DNA from: Micromonospora sp. RHAY321
GTDB taxonomy: Bacteria > Actinomycetota > Actinomycetes > Mycobacteriales > Micromonosporaceae
Direction: 5' to 3'
Assembly: GCF_023896955.1 (NCBI RefSeq)
Contig: NZ_JAMHIW010000002.1
Span: 248,001 to 312,000, forward strand
Length of the DNA stretch: 64,000 bases
In this document: piece by piece, positions 56,001-64,000 of the stretch
Layout: each line of letters opens with the position of its first letter
Position numbering within the stretch: the stretch's first letter is position 1
The notes under the pieces: model-generated
The model's database searches: none
What the model was told of the DNA's origin: nothing
The model's input: the letters and a program-made list of their open reading frames with translations, nothing else
Translations under genes and position numbers: made by a program

Positions 56001-57518
56001 CCGGCCGGGCAGCCTCGTACCGTCCGTTGGAGCGCTGGCCAGCAGCGCCCGCGCTCCGTACGGTCGCCAGTCGACCGGGACGTCGCCGAGGTTGACCAGG
56101 CACGTCGGCCCGTCGGCGCCGCGTCGGAAGGCGAGACAGTCGGCGGGAGCGTCCAGCCAGGACACCTCCGCCGGCCGACCGCGCCAGCACGTCCCGCGCA
56201 GCGACACCGCCGCCCGGGTCAGTGCCAGCGTCGAGGTCGGGTCGTCAGCCTGCCGGGCCACCGAGAGGTCACCCCAGCCGGCCGGCTGGGGCAGCCACGG
56301 CGTCGACCCGACCGGCCCGAAGCCGTACGGTGCCCGCTGCCCGGTCCAGGGCAGCGGCACCCGGGCACCGTCGCGGCCCCGCTCGGCGCCGGCGGATCGG
56401 CGGAACACCGGGTCGCGGATCTCGTCGTCGGCCAGGGCCACCTCGGGAAGGCCCAGCTCGTCACCGGCGTAGAGGTAGACCGCGCCGGGCAGCGCGAGCA
56501 TCAGCAGCAGGACGGCCCGAGCGCCGTCGCGGCCCCACCGCTGCGCCGCCCGGCTCACGTCGTGGCTGCCGTGCACCCAGGCCGGCAGACGGCCGTGCCG
56601 GGTGGTGGTGGCGAGCAGCGCGTCCACCCCCGCCCGCCAGGGTTCCGGGCGCAGCGGCCAGTAGAGCGGGTCCATCGCGAACGCCTGCCCCAACTCGTCC
56701 GGGCGCAGATACGGCCCGATCACCTCCGGCCCGCCCCAGGTCTCGGCCACGCCGAGCCGGTCACCCGGGTACGCGGCGAGCTGCCGCGCCCACCGGCGGT
56801 AGATGTCGTGCACCTCGTCGCGGTCGCTGTAGGGCGACGCGTCACCGGCCCGCCAGCCGTCGGGCAGCTCCGGATAGGCCGGGTCCTTCACCAGCGATCC
56901 GGCGGCGTCGAAGCGCATCCCGTCGACCCCCCGGTCCAGCCAGAACCGCAGCGTCGCCGTCGCGTCCGCGGCCACCTCGGGGTGATCGTGGCGCAGGTCG
57001 GGTTGCTCGACGTCGAACAGGTGCAGGTACCACTCGCCGTCACCGAACGGCGCCCACGCCGAACCGCCGAAGATGGACCGCCAGCCGTTCGGCGGCAGCT
57101 CCCCGGCGACGCCCCGGCCGGGCCGGACGTGGAACCGGTCCCGCTGCGGGGAGCCGGGGCCGGCCGCGCGGGCCGCGACGAACCACGGATGGGTGCTGGC
57201 GACGTGGTTGAGCACCAGGTCGACCACCACCCGCAGGCCGAGGCGGTGCGCGTCGGCGATCAGCCGGTCCAGCTCGTCGAGGGTGCCCAGGCGCGGGTCC
57301 ACCGCCCGGTGGTCGGACACGTCGTAGCCGGCGTCGTGGTCGGGGCTCGGATAGAACGGCGTCAGCCAGACCGCGTCCACGCCGAGACCGGCCAGGTAGG
57401 GCAACCGGGACCGCGCGCCGGCCAGGTCGCCGAGGCCGTCACCGTCGGCGTCGGCGAAGGAGCGCAGGTAGACCTCGTAGGTGACGGCCTCGCGCCACCA
57501 CGGTCCGGCGTCGGTCAT
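55980..57518 (-). CDS. GH13 family alpha-glucosidase-type enzyme
   Basis: 512 residues from ATG 57518, overlapping the preceding GH39-like stop (ATGA). The barrel shows YEVYLRSFADADGDGLGDLAG, VVVDLVLNH, nucleophile Asp204 (GMRFDA), acid/base Glu259 (VAETWG) and stabiliser Asp320 (GSHD, where NHD is usual). It is cytoplasmic. Oligo-1,6-glucosidases, sucrose- and trehalose-type enzymes share this layout; specificity is not decided. Its gene is coupled to two GH39-like genes. Confidence 0.88.
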   Translation of the reverse strand: MTDAGPWWREAVTYEVYLRSFADADGDGLGDLAGARSRLPYLAGLGVDAVWLTPFYPSPDHDAGYDVSDHRAVDPRLGTLDELDRLIADAHRLGLRVVVDLVLNHVASTHPWFVAARAAGPGSPQRDRFHVRPGRGVAGELPPNGWRSIFGGSAWAPFGDGEWYLHLFDVEQPDLRHDHPEVAADATATLRFWLDRGVDGMRFDAAGSLVKDPAYPELPDGWRAGDASPYSDRDEVHDIYRRWARQLAAYPGDRLGVAETWGGPEVIGPYLRPDELGQAFAMDPLYWPLRPEPWRAGVDALLATTTRHGRLPAWVHGSHDVSRAAQRWGRDGARAVLLLMLALPGAVYLYAGDELGLPEVALADDEIRDPVFRRSAGAERGRDGARVPLPWTGQRAPYGFGPVGSTPWLPQPAGWGDLSVARQADDPTSTLALTRAAVSLRGTCWRGRPAEVSWLDAPADCLAFRRGADGPTCLVNLGDVPVDWRPYGARALLASAPTDGTRLPGRSTAWLG

Positions 57519-59323
57519 CGCGGGGTCAGCTCCAGCAGGGAGATGGACGGCATGGGCAGGGTCACCGGCAACCCGACCGTGCCGTGTTCCGGCGTGACGG
57601 TCACCGGCTCGGTCGCGTCGGCGAGACGGTCGGCGGCCCGCAGGGCGGCCCACTGCCCGGCGGTCGGCCAGCCGTCGACGCCGAGCCGCCGCGCGGTGGC
57701 GGAGAGGTTCGAGGTCTGCTCGTCGAGTCGCCGGTGCCGCAGCTCGTACGCGTCGTGCGGCAACCCGTCGACGCGCAGCCGGACCGACCGGTGCAGCCGG
57801 TCGCGCTGGTCGGGGCGGTCGAGCACCCCCTGGTCCAGGGTCCCGTTCCAGAGCACCACGGCGACCCGGCCGGTCCGCGGGTCCACCGACGGCCAGACCC
57901 GGACGAGGCTGCCCGCGCCGTCGCCGTCGAGCCGGGCGGCGAGCTGCGCCGGCGCCAGTCGTTCCAGCATCCACAGCGCCCAGAACCGGGGCTTGGCCAG
58001 GTTGCCCACCGAGAGCAGCCCGAACCCGCCGTGCAGCAGCGCGGGAGGCCGGCCCAGCTCCTCGAAGTGGTCGCTGGCCACCCAGCAGGCGAGCGACGCG
58101 ACCCGGCCGGCCGCCTCCTGCATGCCGGTGGCCACGAAGGCCGCCGAGAGCACCGAATCGTTGACCGGCGCGAAGTGGGTGGGGGAGGGGCCCCACTCGG
58201 TCCAGAGCAGCGGCGTACCGGCCCGACCGTGCCGGGCCAGCGCCGGGCGCAGGTCCAGCGGCGGGCTGCCGTAGACGTGCGTGGAGAGGAAGTCCAGTGG
58301 GGCGCGGGAGACGTCGACGTGGTCGAGGAACGGCTCGATCCACTTCGTCGCCGCGGTCGCCGGTCCGCCGACGGGCAGGCCGGGGCACGCCTCCCGCACG
58401 GCGTGGGCGGTCACGTCGTACATCCGCAGGTAGTCCTCCCGGCTGCCGGTCCAGAAGCAGTCCAGGTCGGGCTCGTTCCACACCTCCACGGCCCAGCGGC
58501 GCAGCTCGGCGTCGCCGACCCGTGACCGCAGGTGCCGGACCAGGTCCCCGACCAGGGCCGCCCACCGGTCCCAGTCGCGGGGTGGACTCGACACGCCCGC
58601 GTCGGTCACCACCCGCGAGGGGTCGCGCGCCAGCGCCCGGGGAGTGAACGACAGCTCCAGCACCGGCCGCAGCCCGGTCGGCGCCAGGGCGTCCAGCACC
58701 CGGTCGATGCCGGCGAAGTCGTGCGCCGGCTGGCCGTCGACCTCGCGGTAGACGCCGAGGTCGTCGCCGAGGATGCCGTGCGCCCGGACCCGTTCGACGC
58801 CCAGTTCGCGGTGCACCCGTTCGAGCGCGGCGGCGAGTCCGCCGCCCATCTCCTCGCCGCCGACCCGGTCGGTGCTGAGCAGCAGGCTCAGGTGTTCGGA
58901 GCCGATCATGTCGCGCCACGGGCGGTGCACCGGCCCGAGCTGACGGGCGGCGTCGACGGTCACCTCGACCGTGCCGTCGCCGTCGGCCAGCGCCGCGGCC
59001 GGCCCGGACGGTGGCCCGAGGGGGGCGTCGTCGGGCCGGTCGGCGTCGAACACCGGGCGCACCGCGTACCGCACCGCCCGTCCGGGTTCGACGGTGGTGT
59101 CGGTGTACGGCGGGTCGGGCACCGCCAGCAGGTCACCGCCCCGATGGTCGACCACCTGGTACGGACCGTCGCCGTCGGCGCGGTGCACCAGGTATCCGGC
59201 GGCACCGGGCACCCGGTCCCAGTCGATGCTCAGGTGACCGCGACCGGCCCGGACGCGCGGCCCGTCCGACGCGTCGTCTGCCGGTGGCACGCCGCCGGCA
59301 GGCGACGCGGTGGGGGAGGTCAC
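57515..59323 (-). CDS. GH39-like glycoside hydrolase with extra N-terminal beta domain (copy 1)
   Basis: 602 residues from GTG 59323 with GGAGGTG-like sequence weakly placed upstream. Residues about 22-115 form a fibronectin-III-like domain (DWDRVPGAAGYLVHRADGDGPY). The barrel follows, with acid/base Glu284 (EVWNEPDL) and nucleophile Glu376 (LLWTEWGPS), and a C-terminal beta region completes it. There is no signal peptide. It is a clear paralogue of the next gene upstream, with 3 bases between their coding ends. GH39 contains beta-xylosidases and several other activities; the extra domain and operon with GH13 suggest a different substrate from the gene at 37465. Confidence 0.85.
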   Translation of the reverse strand: MTSPTASPAGGVPPADDASDGPRVRAGRGHLSIDWDRVPGAAGYLVHRADGDGPYQVVDHRGGDLLAVPDPPYTDTTVEPGRAVRYAVRPVFDADRPDDAPLGPPSGPAAALADGDGTVEVTVDAARQLGPVHRPWRDMIGSEHLSLLLSTDRVGGEEMGGGLAAALERVHRELGVERVRAHGILGDDLGVYREVDGQPAHDFAGIDRVLDALAPTGLRPVLELSFTPRALARDPSRVVTDAGVSSPPRDWDRWAALVGDLVRHLRSRVGDAELRRWAVEVWNEPDLDCFWTGSREDYLRMYDVTAHAVREACPGLPVGGPATAATKWIEPFLDHVDVSRAPLDFLSTHVYGSPPLDLRPALARHGRAGTPLLWTEWGPSPTHFAPVNDSVLSAAFVATGMQEAAGRVASLACWVASDHFEELGRPPALLHGGFGLLSVGNLAKPRFWALWMLERLAPAQLAARLDGDGAGSLVRVWPSVDPRTGRVAVVLWNGTLDQGVLDRPDQRDRLHRSVRLRVDGLPHDAYELRHRRLDEQTSNLSATARRLGVDGWPTAGQWAALRAADRLADATEPVTVTPEHGTVGLPVTLPMPSISLLELTPR

Positions 59324-59326
59324 CGC

Positions 59327-61183
59327 TCAGCTCCCGGCGACCTCGACCAACACGGCTCCCGGCTGGGGCAGGTGCAGCTCCACCACCGCCGCCCCGGCCC
59401 TGACCCGGGTGTCGACCTTCTCCACCGGCAGCGAGTCGGCCGCGCGCAGGGCGTCCCACTGCTGGTCGGCGGGCCAGTCCGTCACGCCGAGCCGCTGCGC
59501 CAGCGTGGTGACGTCGCCGTGCTCGCGGTCGAGCCGGGTCACCGTCACCGTGCGACCGTCGGCACCCTCGACGGCCAACCGGATGTGCCGGGCCAGCGCC
59601 GGGTCGCCGTCGCGCTTGGACTGGTCGAGGGTGGAGGCCCAGACCAGGATGGCGAGGCTGCCGTCGGCGCGCCGGCTCGCCCAGCTCTGCACCAGCCCGT
59701 CGGCACCGTCTCCGGAGGCATCGACGCTCAGCTCGGTCTCGCCGAGCTGCGCGAGCATCCGCAGGGCGTGGTAGCGAGGCTTGGCGATGCCGCCGACGGT
59801 GATCAGACCGAAGCCGCCGTGCAGCAGCCGGGGCGGACGGCCCAGCTCCTCGAAGTGGTCGCTGGCCACCCAGTAGGAGAGTGCGTCGACCCGGCCGGCG
59901 GCCGAGCGCATGCCGCTGAGCAGGAACGTCGCCGCAGAGGTGCCGTCGTTGACCGGGTGGAAGTGGGTGGGCGTGACGCCCCACTCGGTCCACAGGATCC
60001 GCGCGTCGGGGAAGCCCAGCCGGTGCAGTGTGGGCCGGAGGTCCAAAGGTGGGCTGCCATAGGTGTGGGTGGAGACGAAGTCGACGGGTGCGCCCGAGCG
60101 GGTGGCGTGCTCCAGCAGGGCGTCCACCCAGCCGGCGGCGGCCGACGAGGGCCCGCCGACCGGAATGCGGGGGTCGACGTCCTTGACGGCCTGTGCGGTG
60201 ACGTCGTAGAGCCGCATCCACTCCTCGCGGGTGCCGGACCAGAAGACCTCCAGGTTGGCCTCGTTCCACACCTCGAAGTCCCAGGTCAGCACCGTCTCGC
60301 CGTACCGCTCGAGCAGGTGTGCCACAAGCGCCCGCACCAGCTCGGCCCAGCGCTGCCAGTCCTTCGGCGGGGAGATGACGCCGCGGTACTGGAAGACGGT
60401 CCGCTCCGGGTCGCTGGCCAGGTCGCGGGGCATGAAGCCGATCTCGACGACCGGTCGCAGGCCGATGGAGAGGATCAGGTCGTACACGCGGTCCACGCCG
60501 GTGAAGTCGATCACCGGCTCGCCGTCGACCTCACGGTAGACGGCGAGGTCGTCGTGGAGGATCGCATGCGCGCGGACCGACTCCACGCCGACCTCGTCGC
60601 GGATGCGACGCAGCGCGGCGAACAGTTCGGCGCCGATCTCCCGGCCGCCGGAGGTGTCCGTGCAGAGCAGCTGGGACAGTCGCTCGCTGCCGATCATCGG
60701 CTGCCACGGTCGGGGCAGCGGCACGCCCTCGGCGGCGGCGTCGACCCGGAGCGCGACGGTCGGGGCGTCGTCGCCGGGCGGCAGCGAGGCGGCGTGGACC
60801 GGGGCGCCGAGCGGGCCCGTGACGGTGACCTCGGGAACGGCGGCCACCGCGTAGGCGTACGGCTGGGCGGGCTCGCCGGTGGTGTCGACGTACCAGGTGT
60901 CGGGCACCGAGAGGACGTCGCCGCCGAGGTGGTCGATGGGAGCGGGTTCACCGACCGGTACGCCGTCGCGCAGCGGTTGCCGGTGCACCAGGTAGCCGAC
61001 GGCGCCGGCGACGGGAGACCAGGACAGTCGAACGTGACCGACCCCGGCGGTGGCCACCAGGTCACCCGGCGGGGCGAGACGCGGGGTTCCGCTCGTTGTG
61101 CCCTCCTCATCGCTGCGCAGCGCGATGCGGGCCTCCCAGTCGGATCGGGCGTCGGCCGGCTGGTGGTCGCTTGCGCTCGTCAC
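59327..61183 (-). CDS. GH39-like glycoside hydrolase with extra N-terminal beta domain (copy 2)
   Basis: 618 residues from GTG 61183 with GGAGGTG eight bases upstream. The fibronectin-III-like domain spans about 38-135 (LSWSPVAGAVGYLVHRQP). The barrel has acid/base Glu308 (EVWNEANL) and nucleophile Glu400 (ILWTEWGVT). It matches copy 1 in blocks such as STHTYGSPPLDLRPTL and SDHFEELGRPPRLLHGGFGL. It is first in the operon GH39-GH39-GH13 and follows LacI site B by about 40 bases. Both copies keep their catalytic residues, so they may act on different linkages or as a heteromer. Confidence 0.85.
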   Translation of the reverse strand: MTSASDHQPADARSDWEARIALRSDEEGTTSGTPRLAPPGDLVATAGVGHVRLSWSPVAGAVGYLVHRQPLRDGVPVGEPAPIDHLGGDVLSVPDTWYVDTTGEPAQPYAYAVAAVPEVTVTGPLGAPVHAASLPPGDDAPTVALRVDAAAEGVPLPRPWQPMIGSERLSQLLCTDTSGGREIGAELFAALRRIRDEVGVESVRAHAILHDDLAVYREVDGEPVIDFTGVDRVYDLILSIGLRPVVEIGFMPRDLASDPERTVFQYRGVISPPKDWQRWAELVRALVAHLLERYGETVLTWDFEVWNEANLEVFWSGTREEWMRLYDVTAQAVKDVDPRIPVGGPSSAAAGWVDALLEHATRSGAPVDFVSTHTYGSPPLDLRPTLHRLGFPDARILWTEWGVTPTHFHPVNDGTSAATFLLSGMRSAAGRVDALSYWVASDHFEELGRPPRLLHGGFGLITVGGIAKPRYHALRMLAQLGETELSVDASGDGADGLVQSWASRRADGSLAILVWASTLDQSKRDGDPALARHIRLAVEGADGRTVTVTRLDREHGDVTTLAQRLGVTDWPADQQWDALRAADSLPVEKVDTRVRAGAAVVELHLPQPGAVLVEVAGS

Positions 61184-61224
61184 CGGGGCACCTCCAGGTG
61201 TGTCGTGTGGTCCGGTCCGAGCAC

Positions 61225-61238
61225 TGTAACCGGTTTCT
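61225..61238. promoter_or_regulatory. LacI operator (AACCGGTT type, site B)
   Basis: TGTAACCGGTTTCT, 13 of 14 positions identical to site A. It lies 42 bases upstream of the first GH39-like start and should control that operon. Confidence 0.7.
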
Positions 61239-61357
61239 GCGATGGTTGCGCCAGGAGAGTCGTGACTTTTTCGCCTACCGGAGCGGTCCGGCCGGGTCGG
61301 TCGCACGACGCCGGCGAGCGTCGCCCGCCGTCATCGCGAGACCACCGCCCGGCGGTG

Positions 61358-62905
61358 TCAGCCGTTCTGCCGACGGGGCAGGGAGAACTGCTCCATCCGC
61401 ATCAGCGGCGCCACACGCTGCCGCATGGCTCCCTTGCTGAACGGCTCGCGCAGCACGTCGTGGGCGAGCACATTGCCCAGCGCCGCCATGACCATCCCCT
61501 GGTCCAACGACAGGTAACGCCTGGACACCTGCCCGGTGCCGACGTCCACAGCGTCGTAGAAGCCGCCGGGGCCGTACGCGTCGAAGTCGCGCCGGAGGTT
61601 GGCGAGGTTACGCAGCGACTGGTCCTCGGCATAACGCAACGCGAGGAACGAGGCGTGCGGGGTCACCACACCGTCGCCGTACGAGGTGGGCGCCGGCTGC
61701 GCCGGCCGGCACTCGCCGTAGCCGGCGTCGACAGTCGTCCGCTGCTGGTCGGAGGTGTAGCCCGCGGCGTCCATCCCGATCGCGTCCACGCCGTACTCCC
61801 GGTAACCCCCGGCCGGGTTGTTCGACGGCGAGAACCCCCAGTATCCGTAGCCGGCCTCGCGCAGCCCGTGCTCGATCTGCGCGCGCACGTACGTCGGGTG
61901 GTTGATCGCCCAACTGCGCGGTCCCCACCGCTCCTCGGGCACGAACAGCGGGACCATGAGCGCCTCGAACATCGACCCACCCCAGGTCGGCACCAGCTGC
62001 ATCCCCCGGTAGCGGTAGGCGCCCTCGAACACCCGCACCCCGAGGTAGGTGCGCCACTCACCGACGCCCCGCTGCTCGGACCACGACCAGTCGCAGCCCT
62101 CCGGCGCGAAGGTGCGGACTGTGCCGAAGTAGTGCTCGGGCGGTATCTGGCCGGCGGCGATGCCCAGGTAGCTGGCGATGCGCGGCTCGGCGTTGAAGGC
62201 GCCGTAGTGGTGGCACGTGTAGTGGACGTCGGGGCCACCCCGGTAGTTGCCGGCGACGGCGCATCCCGGCGGCGGGTCGACCCAGAAGCCACCACGGATC
62301 TGTCGCTCCGCCGGGTTGTAGTAGTAGCCGAAGTCCATCCGCCGCAGCAGCGCGTCGGCCTGCGTGGCCACCTGCGGCACCTGGTCCCTGACGACCGTCA
62401 GGGCGATCGCCAGCCAGCCGTTGTCCACGCTGGACAGGAAGGGGTGCACCGCGCCTCCGTCGACGGGCCAGGTGGTCAGCTTCTGGCCGGTCGAGGGGTC
62501 GTACCAGTTGTAGTACATCCCGGAGGCCTCGTGGATCTCCAGGCCGGCCAGCGTCCGCAGCGTCCGGGCGATGCGCGAGCGCGCCTCGGCGGCACTGATG
62601 AGGCCGGTCTCCCGGGCGGCGACGGTGCTCCAGAGGTACGCGCCGATGTTCGTCGGCGAGGTGTAGGGCGACCGGTCGGCCGGGTCGAGGTCACCGCCGA
62701 TGCTGTCGGCGACCAGGCCGGTGTCGGGGTCGACCATCGCGGCGAACGAGCGCCACGTGTCGGCGGCGTACGTCATCAGAACGGCCCTGCGGGCCGCAGG
62801 GGAGTCCGGAGCGGGGGCGGCGGAGGCGGCCGGTGCGGCGGCGAGGACCAGTCCGACGGACACGGCCATCGCGAGCGCGCGGGTGAGACGGGTGGTGGAT
62901 CGCAC
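61358..62905 (-). CDS. Secreted glucoamylase-like (PF10091/GH144-type) protein
   Basis: About 515 residues from GTG 62905, six bases after GAGGAG; a GTG at 62920 overlapping the LacI stop is the alternative. A signal peptide ends at ASAAPAP. The alpha/alpha-barrel family is shown by TWGGSMFEALMVPLF, YGYWGFSPSNNPAGGYREYGVD, VVTPHASFLAL and YLSLDQGMVMAALGNVLA. Characterised relatives act on beta-1,2-glucans, and the Pfam name glucoamylase is misleading, so the substrate is uncertain. It follows LacI paralogue B in one operon. Confidence 0.78.
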   Translation of the reverse strand: MRSTTRLTRALAMAVSVGLVLAAAPAASAAPAPDSPAARRAVLMTYAADTWRSFAAMVDPDTGLVADSIGGDLDPADRSPYTSPTNIGAYLWSTVAARETGLISAAEARSRIARTLRTLAGLEIHEASGMYYNWYDPSTGQKLTTWPVDGGAVHPFLSSVDNGWLAIALTVVRDQVPQVATQADALLRRMDFGYYYNPAERQIRGGFWVDPPPGCAVAGNYRGGPDVHYTCHHYGAFNAEPRIASYLGIAAGQIPPEHYFGTVRTFAPEGCDWSWSEQRGVGEWRTYLGVRVFEGAYRYRGMQLVPTWGGSMFEALMVPLFVPEERWGPRSWAINHPTYVRAQIEHGLREAGYGYWGFSPSNNPAGGYREYGVDAIGMDAAGYTSDQQRTTVDAGYGECRPAQPAPTSYGDGVVTPHASFLALRYAEDQSLRNLANLRRDFDAYGPGGFYDAVDVGTGQVSRRYLSLDQGMVMAALGNVLAHDVLREPFSKGAMRQRVAPLMRMEQFSLPRRQNG

Positions 62906-62916
62906 GGGGAGGCTCC

Positions 62917-63969
62917 TCACGTGAGGCCGGTCATGGCGATTCCTTGTCTGGAGCCGGGCGTGGTGGTCGCCGCGCAGCCGCAGCTGCCCCGGAGGACAAG
63001 CTCGGTCGGCAGCACCAGCGTCGGCCCGGTGCGGTCGGCGGTGCCGGTGGCCACCTGCATCAGCAGCCGCGCGGTCTGCGCGGCCAGCTCGCGCACCGGC
63101 TGCCGTACGGTCGTCAGCCCGGGGGTGACGAGAGCCGCCATGGGGGTGTCGTCGAAGCCGGTGATCACGAGATCCTGCGGCACCCGGAGCCCGTGACCGG
63201 TGGCGCCGACGAGCACGCCGAGGGCGGTCTCGTCGTTGGCGCAGACGATGCCCTGCGGGCGGATGCTCCGGCGTAGCAGCTGTTCGGCGGCGAAGACCCC
63301 GTCGGGCTGTTGCAACCCGACGCGGATCGGCGCGCGGGGCAGCGGCAGCCCCAGTTGCCGGTGTGCCTCGCGGAAGCCCGCCCAGCGTTCGCTCACGTCG
63401 GGCGACCCGCTCGGGTTGCCGACGAAGTCGAGTCGGCGCAGGGCGTGGTCGACCAGCAGGTGTCGGGTGAGGGCCGTCGTCGAGTCGGTGTTCTCGACCC
63501 GTACGGCCGGCACGCCGGGTGGTCCTCCACCGGCCAGGACCACGACCGGGAGCATGCCGGCCAGCTCCTCCAACGTCTCGTCGGAGAGGGTGCCACCGAG
63601 GACGGCCAGGCCGTCGACCCGGTGCGCCATCTCGATCACCTCGGCGTCGGAGTCGGCGCGCAGGTGGGTGCAGAGGATGTGCACGCTGGTGCGGGCGTTC
63701 ACGGCCTCCGACTCGAAGCCCTGGATCAGCTCGGAGAAGTATGGGCCGGACAGCCCCGGGAAGACCAGTCCCACGGCGCCGTGGCGACGGGCGGCCAGTG
63801 CCTGCCCGAGGTGGTGTGGACGGTACCCGTGCTCCTCGATGGCTCGCAGCACCCGGCGGCGGGTCTCCTCGGAGACCTGCCCGGTGCCGTTGGAGACGCG
63901 GGAGACCGTCGCGACGGACACGCCGGCCAGGCGGGCGATCTCCCTGGCTGTCAGTCGACCGTTGGCCAT
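62917..63969 (-). CDS. LacI-family repressor (paralogue B)
   Basis: This 350-residue protein starts at ATG 63969, with GAGGAG just upstream. The helix-turn-helix REIARLAGVSVATVSRVSNG is identical to paralogue A, as are long blocks of the effector domain (GLVFPGLSGPYFSELIQGFE, RVPQDLVITGFDD). The two should recognise the same AACCGGTT-type operators. Differences cluster in the effector pocket half, so they may respond to different sugars. It heads the operon with the secreted glucoamylase-like gene; its own promoter lies at or beyond the window edge. Confidence 0.92.
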   Translation of the reverse strand: MANGRLTAREIARLAGVSVATVSRVSNGTGQVSEETRRRVLRAIEEHGYRPHHLGQALAARRHGAVGLVFPGLSGPYFSELIQGFESEAVNARTSVHILCTHLRADSDAEVIEMAHRVDGLAVLGGTLSDETLEELAGMLPVVVLAGGGPPGVPAVRVENTDSTTALTRHLLVDHALRRLDFVGNPSGSPDVSERWAGFREAHRQLGLPLPRAPIRVGLQQPDGVFAAEQLLRRSIRPQGIVCANDETALGVLVGATGHGLRVPQDLVITGFDDTPMAALVTPGLTTVRQPVRELAAQTARLLMQVATGTADRTGPTLVLPTELVLRGSCGCAATTTPGSRQGIAMTGLT

Positions 63970-64000
63970 GCTCCTCGATCCGTTCCTGTCGGTCCGGAAC

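Noticed and set aside
58532..63196. A 1554-codon open frame on the plus strand
   Set aside because: It runs antisense through the GH39-like, glucoamylase-like and LacI genes. Composition is Arg/Gly/Val repeats without domain motifs, the usual mirror of GC-rich coding DNA.

Overview
The window is chromosomal DNA of a high-GC actinomycete. Third-position G/C bias is very strong, GTG starts are common, ATGA/GTGA stop-start overlaps are frequent, several promoters look leaderless, and secreted enzymes carry Pro/Thr linkers with CBM2 modules. The gene mix (LacI-controlled polysaccharide loci, F420/LLM oxidoreductase, CseBC-like signalling, plastic-active-type cutinase) fits Micromonosporaceae, probably Micromonospora. 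That is an inference from content, not a database match. I found no rRNA, tRNA, CRISPR array, insertion sequence or prophage.

Left part (1-20 kb). A TetR-DUF4873-flavin monooxygenase operon, cut by the window edge, diverges from an AurF-like diiron oxygenase. A 1471-residue secreted subtilase with Kelch repeats follows, flanked by two paralogous orphan winged-helix regulators. Next is a cell-envelope island. A PAP2 phosphatase and a response regulator-sensor kinase-lipoprotein operon converge on a three-gene operon of acyltransferase, alanine/serine racemase and D-Ala-D-X ligase. That operon looks like a VanT protein split in two plus its ligase. After it come an LLM-class flavin oxidoreductase, a large clade II catalase with a sigma-B-like promoter, and a secreted cutinase of the PET-hydrolase family.

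Middle part (20-31 kb). A complete branched-chain-amino-acid-type ABC importer (two ATPases, two permeases, lipoprotein) carries two separate tandem duplications at gene junctions. It is followed by an SDR, a TetR regulator, a large LuxR-type ATPase regulator, an acyl-CoA dehydrogenase and a MaoC hydratase. Together these could import and beta-oxidise an organic or hydroxy acid.

Right part (31-64 kb). This is a hemicellulose-use region. A LacI repressor and CE7 acetyl-xylan esterase diverge from an operon of sugar ABC transporter, GH39 beta-xylosidase, DUF624 protein, GH42 beta-galactosidase and GH67 alpha-glucuronidase. Secreted CE1 esterase-CBM2 and GH10 xylanase-CBM2 follow. The rest is governed by two nearly interchangeable LacI paralogues. 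One heads an operon encoding a family-5 (oligopeptide-type) ABC importer and diverges from a GH35 enzyme. The other heads an operon with a glucoamylase-like secreted protein. Two GH39-like enzymes with an extra N-terminal domain and a GH13 enzyme form a further operon. A shared operator with an AACCGGTT core precedes two of these units.

The most unusual items are the split VanT-like module, the paired orphan regulators around the giant subtilase, the tandemly duplicated gene-start segments in the ABC operon, and the two-regulator/one-operator sugar circuit.
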